NCBI GenBank assembly: GCA_949538735.1
Contig: CATGLK010000006.1
Coordinates: 1-64,000, forward strand
Origin: an uncultured Clostridia bacterium
GTDB taxonomy: Bacteria; Bacillota; Clostridia; TANB77; CAG-508
Direction: 5' to 3'
DNA length: 64,000 nucleotides
In this document: positions 47,432 through 55,844 of the stretch, one piece after another
How the letters are laid out: every line of letters begins with the position of its first letter
How positions within the stretch are numbered: the stretch's first letter is position 1
Notes under the pieces: generated by a model
Told to the model about the DNA's origin: nothing
The model's database searches: none
Seen by the model: only the letters and a program-made list of their open reading frames with translations
Made by a program: the position numbers and the translations under genes

Positions 47432-47926
47432 TTATAGATTACAATAGTCATTATATGCACATTTTTTGCATTTACTTTCTTGTTGTTGATTTGGCGGACT
47501 TTGCATGTTGTATAAATTTTCTATTTCTTTTTTTATTTTCTCTATTTCTGTTGTTATTGTATCATTATTTTTTATATAATGTATTTTACTTTTCTGCTTG
47601 TTCTTTTCAAAAACTTCTATTTTACCATCTCTTTCTATACCTTTTTGCTTTAATATGTACATATAATATTTTACTTGCATTATTGTTGCTTGCAAGTCTG
47701 CATCTGATTTTTTATATTCTACAACATATTTATTTGTTATTTTATCTGCTTTAATATTTTCAATTGATACTTCTGAATTTCCCGAATCATTTTTGTTTTC
47801 GTGTAACACTCTCCCTATTCTAACTTCTTCGCTATTATCTTCTAAATTTATTTTTTTCATAAACAACCAACATTGCCTTTTACAATGTAAATAATAATTT
47901 ATAATTGTTCCTGTTATTTTTACCAA
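47432..47926 (-). CDS. cas4: CRISPR-associated exonuclease Cas4
   Basis: 164 residues. One cysteine near the N-terminus (YYLHCKRQCWLF) and three at the end (SKCKKCAYNDYC) form the 4Fe-4S site of the RecB-like fold. GRVLHE and VVEYKKSDAD are the nuclease motifs. It trims prespacers and sets the PAM. It overlaps cas3 by seven bases. Confidence 0.96.
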   Translation of the reverse strand: MVKITGTIINYYLHCKRQCWLFMKKINLEDNSEEVRIGRVLHENKNDSGNSEVSIENIKADKITNKYVVEYKKSDADLQATIMQVKYYMYILKQKGIERDGKIEVFEKNKQKSKIHYIKNNDTITTEIEKIKKEIENLYNMQSPPNQQQESKCKKCAYNDYCNL

Positions 47927-50367
47927 AATATATCACCACACATTTTTTCATATTTTTCTTTATTGAATTTTTCGTCTTCAATAAAATCTTCTCCATTATC
48001 AATATATAAAATATCTCCAAACTCTTCTGTATAATATTTCTTACAGTTTTCTTTGTCATATATAGCTACTGAATACATAAACAATTCCATTATCTGATGT
48101 ATTCTAGAAAGTTCAATTTTTCTTTGAGCATAGCTCAACTCACTATTTAAACATATTGATTTATATTCTTCCCAAATATCACTACCTATAATTTCTTCAT
48201 TATTCCTAATAATTGTTCTATTTAAAAATATTTGCAAATTCATTTGTCCTATTAATTTCATTTTCTTATCTATTGTTTCAAATTGTAAGCTTCTTGTATT
48301 CTCTAGAAAACTTTCAAAATTATTATAATTATGTTCTTCTCCCCTTTCGTTTATTCCTTTTAACACTTCTTGATAATATTGATCAAAGTCTTTTTCTTGT
48401 AGCATATTTTCGTATTTTATTTCCTTTATGTTATATATATTTCTAATATCTTTTCGATAGATTTCATTTGTAGGTGTGTAGTCAAAGAAATACGCTTTAC
48501 AACCTTTCTTTTTACAAGAACGGTTTATTCTACCTAAAAATTGTTCTTCTGATTCTATTAGTGATATGTCTTTAAATCCTGTGTCCATATCTATGTCTAC
48601 ACCTGCTTCTATTACCTGTGTACAGATTACTATGATGTTTTTTGTGCTTTGAATTTGATTCAATATTTGTTTTCTTATGTATTTGTTATCATCGCCACTC
48701 ATTTCAACTATTGGTTTGCTTATTTTTTTGTTTTTTAATAATTTGTAAAATTCCATTGCTGGTTTCTTTTTTATAAATTCGATTAGAAGTTTTTCCTGTT
48801 TTTTCTCTCTTGCTTTTATGATATCTGCTAATGTCTCTAAATCCATTTTGTTTTTTAAATATTTATTATCAATTTGTACCCTTTTTTGAAAAACTGGATT
48901 TTGAAAATATTTCTGTTTATTTTTTATTAGATTTATGAATTGTTTGTCTTCATTTATTAGTTGGTCTAGTTTTGGTAATGTCGCTGACATTATGATTATT
49001 TTTATATTTAGTATTTCACTATATTTTTTTAGAAAATTGATCATCTCTTTCCAAATTGAATTTTTATATGCTTGTACTTCGTCTATTATTATTACACTAT
49101 TGCTGAATCTTGATAATATCAAGTTATTTTCCTTTCTTGTCCCAAATAAAGCTGAAAATAAGTTTACATGTGATGTTAAGATGACAGGATAATGCATAAA
49201 ATTGTAATCTAAATATAGTTTTTCATAATCAATTTCTTCTGTCTGATTTTCTGTTATTGCTATGCTTGAGTTTTTGCAAATGAAGTCTTTCTCGTATTCA
49301 AATATTTTTTCAAATGTCTCTTTTGTTTGTTCTATCAATGTATTAAATGGAAATATATAAAATATATTATTTATACTTTTGTCTTTTTCTAATATTTTTA
49401 GTGCTAAATTTATTGATGTGTTTGTTTTTCCACTTCCTGTCGGTGCTTCTAAATAGAATATATTTTTATCCAAATTTTCTGTTAGAGTTTTTTCTGCTTC
49501 TATAAATATGTCTGATCTTAGGCGATTTATGTTATTTACTTCTAGAATACTGTTGTCTTTTTTATATGCTTCTATGCTTTGGTATACAGATGTGTGTTTA
49601 TATTTTTCTATTAATTTTTCTATATCTTCAATTGTATCTATTTCTACTTCTTCTGAATTCAGATATTCATAAGTTGCATAATAGTCACATGCTGTAATTA
49701 ATGAATATAATAATTTGTTTAATATGAAAAATTCTAATTCTTTTACTTTTTCGTATTTTAGTATTTTATCTTTGTCTTTAAATGCGTTAATTTCTAAGTC
49801 TGTTTCTAATAGTTCGTCTTTGTTTTTATATTCTTGGTAAATCTCTTCTTCTCTTACTTTTTCTAATTTATTTAAAAAATCTGCTGATGATAAATCTTCT
49901 AGATTAGAGTGATGCCTTGCTATTTGATATGCAAAACAGTAAATTATAGTTTTTATTAATTTGCTTTTTGGAAATTTTTTAATGTTTTTGCAAAATATGT
50001 CTATGTATATGAAAGTTGATATTAATGAGTGTTCGCTCGTGCATGTTTCTATGTTTTTGTATTTGTTGTTTTTCATTTTGTCCCTTTGGAATTTGGGGTT
50101 TATTTTTCCTATATCATGTAAGTAGATTGCGTTTATGAATAGATTGTATATGTAATCTTTTTCTTCTTTTGTTATTTTTGCGTTTTCAAATGTGTTTTCT
50201 ATTAGTTTTTTTATGTGCTTATCTATTTCTTTTTTATTTGATATTTTTTTGTAGTATTTTATTGTTCTGTCTAAGTGCTCTCTTAATGTTTCTGGCTGTT
50301 TGTTTGTTTTTATGTGTGCGTATATTTCTTGTTCATTGTTAATTTGTTCTTCGATTTTTATTAGCAT
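47920..50367 (-). CDS. cas3: CRISPR-associated nuclease-helicase Cas3
   Basis: 815 residues from the ATG with AAGGAGAAAA; the frame begins eight codons earlier. HD nuclease LHDIGKINPKFQRDK is near residue 84. The helicase follows: Walker A EAPTGSGKTNTS near 306, IIDEVQAYKNSIW near 427, IMSATLPKLDQ and CTQVIEAGVDIDMD. It degrades DNA recognised by Cascade. It lies downstream of array 2, which separates it from the effector genes. Confidence 0.97.
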   Translation of the reverse strand: MLIKIEEQINNEQEIYAHIKTNKQPETLREHLDRTIKYYKKISNKKEIDKHIKKLIENTFENAKITKEEKDYIYNLFINAIYLHDIGKINPKFQRDKMKNNKYKNIETCTSEHSLISTFIYIDIFCKNIKKFPKSKLIKTIIYCFAYQIARHHSNLEDLSSADFLNKLEKVREEEIYQEYKNKDELLETDLEINAFKDKDKILKYEKVKELEFFILNKLLYSLITACDYYATYEYLNSEEVEIDTIEDIEKLIEKYKHTSVYQSIEAYKKDNSILEVNNINRLRSDIFIEAEKTLTENLDKNIFYLEAPTGSGKTNTSINLALKILEKDKSINNIFYIFPFNTLIEQTKETFEKIFEYEKDFICKNSSIAITENQTEEIDYEKLYLDYNFMHYPVILTSHVNLFSALFGTRKENNLILSRFSNSVIIIDEVQAYKNSIWKEMINFLKKYSEILNIKIIIMSATLPKLDQLINEDKQFINLIKNKQKYFQNPVFQKRVQIDNKYLKNKMDLETLADIIKAREKKQEKLLIEFIKKKPAMEFYKLLKNKKISKPIVEMSGDDNKYIRKQILNQIQSTKNIIVICTQVIEAGVDIDMDTGFKDISLIESEEQFLGRINRSCKKKGCKAYFFDYTPTNEIYRKDIRNIYNIKEIKYENMLQEKDFDQYYQEVLKGINERGEEHNYNNFESFLENTRSLQFETIDKKMKLIGQMNLQIFLNRTIIRNNEEIIGSDIWEEYKSICLNSELSYAQRKIELSRIHQIMELFMYSVAIYDKENCKKYYTEEFGDILYIDNGEDFIEDEKFNKEKYEKMCGDIFW

Positions 50368-50477
50368 TTTTTCTCCTTTTTTTGTTTTCATTATATATTA
50401 TTGTACTTATTATTACAAGTTGTTTTGGGTGTATTTTTAGTTGGTGTTCTGTTTTTTATAATTTTATATTTGTTTAT

Positions 50478-51034
50478 ATTGATGTACACTATATGTTGTA
50501 GTCTAACTCGCTGATTCTTTGGTATTACATGATTATTAAGATAGTTTAAATACACTATATGTTCTAGTCTAACAAAGTTTACAGAGCTTATGGATAATTG
50601 CTTTTACGAATTTAAATACACTATATGTTCTAGTCTAACAAACAATATAGAAGATGCAGAATTAAAAAGAATACCATTTAAATACACTATATGTTCTAGT
50701 CTAACAGAACAAACAGAAACAAGCCAAAAACTAACACAGCAATTTAAATACACTATATGTTCTAGTCTAACTCGGCACCTATCATCACTTTCCCACCTGC
50801 TTGAAATATTTAAATACACTATATGTTCTAGTCTAACTGCAATTACTAAAAAGCTACAAATAAAGCCTAAATCTATTTAAATACACTATATGTTCTAGTC
50901 TAACCTGTTGATTAAACCTTTTATTTTTTCGTCATTCAGATTTAAATACACTATATGTTCTAGTCTAACTTATAGACAGAAATGAAAGGAGTAGTTAAAA
51001 TGTAATTTAAATACACTATATGTTCTAGTCTAAC
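50478..51034 (-). CRISPR. CRISPR array 2, 9 repeats, between cas5 and cas3
   Basis: Nine 30-base repeats and eight spacers. The repeat is that of array 1 except for a C in ACACTATATG. The leftmost repeat is degenerate (GATGTACAC, TTGTAGTC), marking the distal end; the leader is on the right. The array sits inside the cas operon. Confidence 0.97.
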
Positions 51035-51198
51035 CTCCGAAAAAATCGGGAATTTTACTAACATAAATTCTGAATTTTCCTTAAAATATCCGTACTTCCT
51101 AAAAAGCTTTCCAAGTGAATCCTTTTTTAGTCAAATCTTTAAATTACTGATATATCAGTAATTCTAGACATCTGCTGAAATCCATTTGGAAAAATCAA
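51035..51198 (-). promoter_or_regulatory. leader of CRISPR array 2
   Basis: TTTCCAAGTG begins 74 bases from the last repeat (51108) and a partial inverted copy TCCATTTGGA is at 51181, mirroring the leader of array 1. Confidence 0.75.
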
Positions 51199-51924
51199 TT
51201 AAAAAAAGTATAAATTTCTATCATTATCCCTATATCCATTTACCTTATCTTTCAAATAACAATTTGTATAAATAAACGGCTCAAATTCATAAAAATTATA
51301 CTGTTCTTGAAGTCTAACAGGTTGTATTTCTTTAACAAGACATATAAGCTCATCTACACAACGAGAGTTATCTATTTCTACATTTTCACTAAAAATAGAA
51401 TCAATATAATCTAATTCCACCGCTTCCAACGTAATCTCTTCCACATTTGATATTGTAGCTGGGTGGTCATTTTTACCCAAATATGGTATATATACTGTTT
51501 TTCCATGCAATAGATACTCTGTTAACTTATTATATATTTCTTCTTCCACAGTTCCGTCATTATAAAAGTAGATTGTCCATTCTGGATTTTCTAACCATTG
51601 CTCTCTTACTATTAGGTTTCCGCCTGTTTCATTTGATGCATATCCAACACTATTATTAAACGTTTGGATTTTTTTAGGATATATCCCATTTAATTTTTTA
51701 TCTGGTACAATAGATACTTTCAAATTTTTTAATTTATCATAAAATTCTGGATACTTATTTTCTTTCTGTTGATTATATCCACCAAGACCTATTACTGCTC
51801 CCAACATTCCTAAAAGTGCTATCTTGTGAATATTGTTATATGTAAAATATGCATATTCATTTACATCAGGCTTTTTGAAAAAAGCTGTTTTTCCTGAAAG
51901 TTTAAATTTAATTGCTTTTTGCAT
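51199..51924 (-). CDS. cas5: type I-B Cascade subunit Cas5
   Basis: 241 residues. IKFKLSGKTAFFKKPDVNEY and HKIALLGMLGAVIGLGGYN are typical of the Cas5h/Cas5b N-terminal RAMP fold; the C-terminal half contains TVYIPYLGKNDHPATI. It caps the 5' handle of the crRNA. The start lies 14 bases after cas7. Confidence 0.93.
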   Translation of the reverse strand: MQKAIKFKLSGKTAFFKKPDVNEYAYFTYNNIHKIALLGMLGAVIGLGGYNQQKENKYPEFYDKLKNLKVSIVPDKKLNGIYPKKIQTFNNSVGYASNETGGNLIVREQWLENPEWTIYFYNDGTVEEEIYNKLTEYLLHGKTVYIPYLGKNDHPATISNVEEITLEAVELDYIDSIFSENVEIDNSRCVDELICLVKEIQPVRLQEQYNFYEFEPFIYTNCYLKDKVNGYRDNDRNLYFF

Positions 51925-51938
51925 TTTACCACCACCTT

Positions 51939-52877
51939 TTAGTTTGCACTCTCAAATATGTCAAATGTCTCACACTCTAACCCTTCTGTATCAATTTGTG
52001 TCGTTATTTTATTGTAGTAAATCTCTACTTTTTCAATTCTATCTTTATTTTCATTTAGTATCTTTTTTAGCTTTTCTATATTTATATTATCTTTCTCATT
52101 TTCTAATTTTTCAAATTTAATATATTGGTCTAAATTAGCTAAGTATAAATTACTACCTTCTTTTTCTTCAACAAATATAGCAAATTCGTTTTCACATCCA
52201 GTTTTACTGTTTGTATTTATTGCAGTTGCTGATATAAGACTTGCCCTTTTAAATTCTTGATATGCTTCTTCTGTATATCCTTCAAATTCTGGTAGTATTT
52301 CTTTGTAGTTTTTGTAGTTTTGTGGATTTACTGAGAATGGATATACATAGTGACATTCGTCTGCTACTATCTTTGTTCCTAATGTTGATGCTCCTGCATT
52401 TTCGCTGTTTGAATTTCTAAATGGTGACAAAATATCTTGTGTTATTATTTCACTGCTATCATATTTATTAAATCCTTGACCTATTTGTACTGCTCCTGTA
52501 ATGCTTAAATTTACGTTTTTACTTGCAAATGTTGCACCAAAATTCATAATATCAATTGCTAAAAATAAATTTCTTAATACTTTCTCCGGCTCAGTCTTCT
52601 TTTCTACTGATTCTCCAAATATTTTTTGATATCTTTCGTCTAAATCTAACGGTTGTATTTTTTCTCCTGTTTTTTCATTAATTTTATGTGATTTTATATA
52701 AATTACTTTCTTTCCTTCTTCATCCCACATTTTTTTCATAGGATATTTTAAAGCTTTGTCACTTCCAAAAATTTGCGCTGTTCCAAGTGATTTTGGCCTT
52801 CCTGTAAAATCAGCGTTCCAATTTGACATAATTGCCTTTATTCCTATTACTCCATACACTTTATTTTTCTTTTCCAT
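51939..52877 (-). CDS. cas7: type I-B Cascade backbone Cas7 (Csh2)
   Basis: 312 residues. VYGVIGIKAIMSNWNADFTG at the start, DIMNFGATFASKNVNLSITG (backbone helix), GAVQIGQGFNKY and ECHYVYPFSVNP are family features. Six or so copies form the crRNA-binding backbone. It begins two bases after the cas8b stop. Confidence 0.95.
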   Translation of the reverse strand: MEKKNKVYGVIGIKAIMSNWNADFTGRPKSLGTAQIFGSDKALKYPMKKMWDEEGKKVIYIKSHKINEKTGEKIQPLDLDERYQKIFGESVEKKTEPEKVLRNLFLAIDIMNFGATFASKNVNLSITGAVQIGQGFNKYDSSEIITQDILSPFRNSNSENAGASTLGTKIVADECHYVYPFSVNPQNYKNYKEILPEFEGYTEEAYQEFKRASLISATAINTNSKTGCENEFAIFVEEKEGSNLYLANLDQYIKFEKLENEKDNINIEKLKKILNENKDRIEKVEIYYNKITTQIDTEGLECETFDIFESAN

Positions 52878-52879
52878 TT

Positions 52880-54626
52880 TTATTCCTCCTTTTTATTTCC
52901 CATATATATAATGTTTCTTGAACATATTCCTGAAATTATTAAGTCTTGATAGTCTGCTGCTTTTGAATTTGTTTCATATCCATTGATCATACTAATTAAG
53001 TTATTCACTTTTTTATTCCTTAAGTCAATTTTATATCCATATTTTTTATACATTGTTATGATTGATTGTTTTAACTTTAATGATGTTGACAATTCTAAAA
53101 ATGGTATAACTAATCCATGATTTCTTTTTTCAGATTCACTGTTACTAACTAAGTAATATATTGCTTGTCCTGCTGCAAAATAAAATTCTTCATCTGTTTC
53201 ACATACAGCTAGATTGTTGCTTTCAGTTTTCTCTTTTAATTCACTATATAACTTCTTTATTCTGTCTCCCATTTCTGCTTTACCTCCTATTTCATAATAT
53301 TTTAATAAGTTCAATCTAAAATTTTGTGCATATGCTATTTCTTCTATATTTATATAATCTTTATCAATAAATTTTTGCAATATCATTTGTTTTGTCATAT
53401 TGTCTAAACATGTTACAAATCCCTCTTTTATATTTTTTATAAAGTAATTCAACATTGATTGTCTAGTAGTAATTAATATATTTACTTGTTTATCACTAAA
53501 AACTCCTGCTTTGGCTTTTATATCATTGTTGTAATAATTTGCTACTAGTTTGTTGTTGTAATAATACTTGTCAATTTTTTGTTCTAAGGCTTTTGGATCT
53601 TCTATATTGTTTTCTTCCAAACCTTCTATGTTTAAGTAATCTTTCATTTTTATTGGCTTCATCTTTTTTCTTCGATTTACAATAGAAAAGTCTTCTATTA
53701 TTGGCTTTCCATTACTCGTTGTTTTATATAAATATAAACATTCACCTTTTTCTGTATTTTTTTCAAATATTTCTATATTTGTAAATTTAAAGTCAAATGG
53801 TATATAAATACTATTAATTGGTTTTCCTTTTTCATCTACTAAATTGTTAATCCATTCAAAGAATTTTTTACTAATAATTGCTTCTTTTAACGAAATTCTA
53901 TATGGTACTTTGAATTTTGTTGATTTAAGCTCTAAATATGGCTTTTTGCTGTTTAGTCCGCATATTATCATTTGATAATCCCCATATTTCTCCGTTTAGC
54001 TCTATATTATAATCATTTTTGTTGAATATTCTTGGATATAGATATCTATTTCCTTCTTTTCTATATTTTTCAATATCTTTTTCTATAAAAATTTTTACAT
54101 ATTTTTTGTCTGATAAGTTATTTGCTTCAATTTCTTCAATTATTTTTGGAATGGCATTTTTTATTTTAATTTTACATGTTTGTAATTCTTCTTCGTCTAT
54201 GTTTTCTAAATTTATTGTTTCTAAAATTCTTTTTGCCTTTTTGTCCTTTGTTTCTTCTAAAAATGTGTTGAAATATTTGTCTATTGCTTCTTCTAGCTGT
54301 TCTTGTGTCAACATTTTTTCTTTATTTGTTCCTATTTTAGGCAATATGTCACATTTTATAAATAGTGTGTAATAATTATTGCTATGTATTTTCTTCGTCG
54401 TATCTATTGGTTTGTTCATGTCTATTAAATTACTGTTATATTCTGCTTCTTTAAACCATTTATATAATTCGCTTTGCTCTGTTTGATTTCTTTTTATTGT
54501 TAGTCTTTCTATTGTATCATCTTTATTTATTCTAAAATATGTTCCATCTTTGGGTATATAATTATCTAGTATAGTTTTTTCCATATTCTCTGCATTTTTA
54601 AAGATTTTTATCAAGTCGCTTACCAT
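52880..54626 (-). CDS. cas8b: type I-B large subunit Cas8b, one +1 CGG site
   Basis: PAM-sensing large subunit of Cascade. It is present as two overlapping frames (residues 1-222 and the rest). The break is GAT AAT ATG CGG ACT. Skipping the C (53960) gives ATG GGA CTA AAC AGC AAA AAG CCT, that is the conserved Asn-Met-Gly-Leu-Asn-Ser-Lys-Lys-Pro block of Cas8b, and joins a 581-residue protein of normal length. The upstream half holds NGEIWGLSNDN. A zero-frame reading stops nine codons later. The second frame has no ribosome binding site, so a separate second protein is unlikely. The rest of the locus is intact, which argues against decay. Confidence 0.9.
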
Positions 54627-54641
54627 ATGTTCCTCCTTCCC

Positions 54642-55328
54642 TTATTTACTTGCTAAGTACCCTAGCCCAATCGTGTTTTTTTCTAACATTCCTGTAGCTT
54701 TCATAAAGAAAGCTAGGTCTTGCGATAATTTATCTGTTTTTATTTCCATTACAAATTTGTTTCCTATTAGATTTGTATGTTTGTATGGAATTTTCACAGG
54801 TTTTATATTTGTTTGTCTAATTGCTTGGATGAATAGTGTGTCTTCTGGAACTTCTGCGTTGAAGTATTGATTATATTTTCTTATTGCGTTTTTGCATGTT
54901 CTTACTATTATTTCTTCTAGTCCGTCTTCTTTTTTCCAATATCTTTTTTCCATCATCGTTGCTAATACTGGTGATAGTGTTGTCATCTCTGTTATGAATT
55001 TTTGAGAGTAACTTTTTATTTCTGTTGATATTATTTTTGCATTTGATTCTGTTAGTGGTAATACTCTTTTTAGGTTTGCTAGAAATATTTTGTTTATACT
55101 TCTGATGTTAAATACATATATTCTGTCTTTTTTATATATCTTGTCTTTTTCTATTGGGTTTAGGCTACTATATGTGTAATATTTGTATTCGTTTTTTTCG
55201 TGCATCTCTCTTAGTTTTTCATTGTACAGCATTGCATTGTTTATTAAATTGTTTAAGAAACTATACATTTGGTCGTTTGTTATGTCTTCTTTTAGTTGCA
55301 TTGTTACTGTTAATTCATGATAGTTCAT
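54642..55328 (-). CDS. cas6: CRISPR RNA endonuclease Cas6
   Basis: 228 residues. The C-terminal glycine-rich region ATGMLEKNTIGLGYLASK is the Cas6 G-loop. It cuts pre-crRNA within the repeat to leave an eight-base 5' handle (here ATTTAAAT). GAAGGAGGTGAAAAA precedes the ATG. It is the first large gene of the effector operon. Confidence 0.93.
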   Translation of the reverse strand: MNYHELTVTMQLKEDITNDQMYSFLNNLINNAMLYNEKLREMHEKNEYKYYTYSSLNPIEKDKIYKKDRIYVFNIRSINKIFLANLKRVLPLTESNAKIISTEIKSYSQKFITEMTTLSPVLATMMEKRYWKKEDGLEEIIVRTCKNAIRKYNQYFNAEVPEDTLFIQAIRQTNIKPVKIPYKHTNLIGNKFVMEIKTDKLSQDLAFFMKATGMLEKNTIGLGYLASK

Positions 55329-55369
55329 TTTTTCACCTCCTTCAATTATATTTTATATAAATATTTTGG

Positions 55370-55528
55370 CTATGATTTATTATTAAAAAACTTTAATAGC
55401 ATATTTAATACCCTCGGAATACTTTTTTCTTGTTTTATTTCATTGTTAATTGTGATACTTAGGTTTGTTATTTTTAGTCTTTCAGCTTGTATTCCTCCAA
55501 ATTTTGATTTTGTTTTTTTATTGTTCAT
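55370..55528 (-). CDS. 52-residue protein upstream of cas6, unknown
   Basis: Begins with an AAGGAGAAAACGGA ribosome binding site. Lysine/asparagine-rich start, then FGGIQAERLKITNLSI and a hydrophobic end (VLNMLLKFFNN). It is read 41 bases before cas6 in the same direction, directly downstream of the crRNA-like unit and its self-target. I do not recognise it. It could be a regulator, a CreT-like toxin or a small Cascade subunit. Confidence 0.6.
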   Translation of the reverse strand: MNNKKTKSKFGGIQAERLKITNLSITINNEIKQEKSIPRVLNMLLKFFNNKS

Positions 55529-55550
55529 TCCGTTTTCTCCTTGTATTTTA

Positions 55551-55579
55551 TTGTATTTATTTTAAAAATCTTTATGTAT
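55551..55579 (-). promoter_or_regulatory. candidate self-target of the crRNA-like RNA
   Basis: On the minus strand reads ATACATAAAGATTTTTAAA, preceded by TCA. It matches the mini-array spacer at positions 1-5, 7-11, 14-17 and 19-22, with mismatches at 6, 12, 13 and 18. It lies between the mini-array and the start of the 52-residue ORF, where a bound Cascade would block transcription of the cas genes. Confidence 0.6.
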
Positions 55580-55597
55580 TGAATTTTAATTTAATAT

Positions 55598-55687
55598 GAT
55601 AAAATACATTGCATGTATAGGTATAACATATGCATATTATAAACGTCTTTCTGTATGTTTAAATATACTTTTGTATTCGAGTCTACG
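55598..55687 (-). ncRNA. CreR/CreA-like degenerate CRISPR mini-array
   Basis: Two decayed copies of the CRISPR repeat flank a 29-base spacer. The right copy (55657-55687) keeps AGTCTA and the handle ATTTAAAC; the left copy (55598-55627) matches the repeat at 20 of 30 positions. They point the same way as the true arrays. The spacer RNA starts ATACAGAAAGACG. A consensus promoter ends seven bases before the right copy, so transcription would begin at the repeat. Degenerate repeat pairs next to cas genes define Cas-regulating RNAs (CreR) and antitoxin RNAs (CreA). Confidence 0.7.
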
Positions 55688-55693
55688 TTGTTC

Positions 55694-55722
55694 ATTATAC
55701 GTTCTTACTTTTGGATTTTCAA
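55694..55722 (-). promoter_or_regulatory. promoter of the crRNA-like unit
   Basis: TTGAAA, a 17-bp spacer and TATAAT; the start falls on the first base of the right degenerate repeat. Confidence 0.8.
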
Positions 55723-55794
55723 GTGTCTTTTTACTTCACTATCTCTAAACATATAACTTTATTATAATTATATTCATTAGTGTTATAGCATAAA

Positions 55795-55830
55795 AATAAC
55801 TGTGTACTTTTTTAAGTTTACACAGTTATT
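55795..55830. terminator. terminator after the DAACS gene
   Basis: AATAACTGTGTA pairs with TACACAGTTATT; flanked by T runs. Confidence 0.85.
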
Positions 55831-55844
55831 CTATTTTTAAATTC

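Noticed and set aside
44748..50880. ORFs inside the CRISPR arrays
   Set aside because: They are translations of the repeat on either strand, showing the same repeated amino-acid words, and have no start signals.
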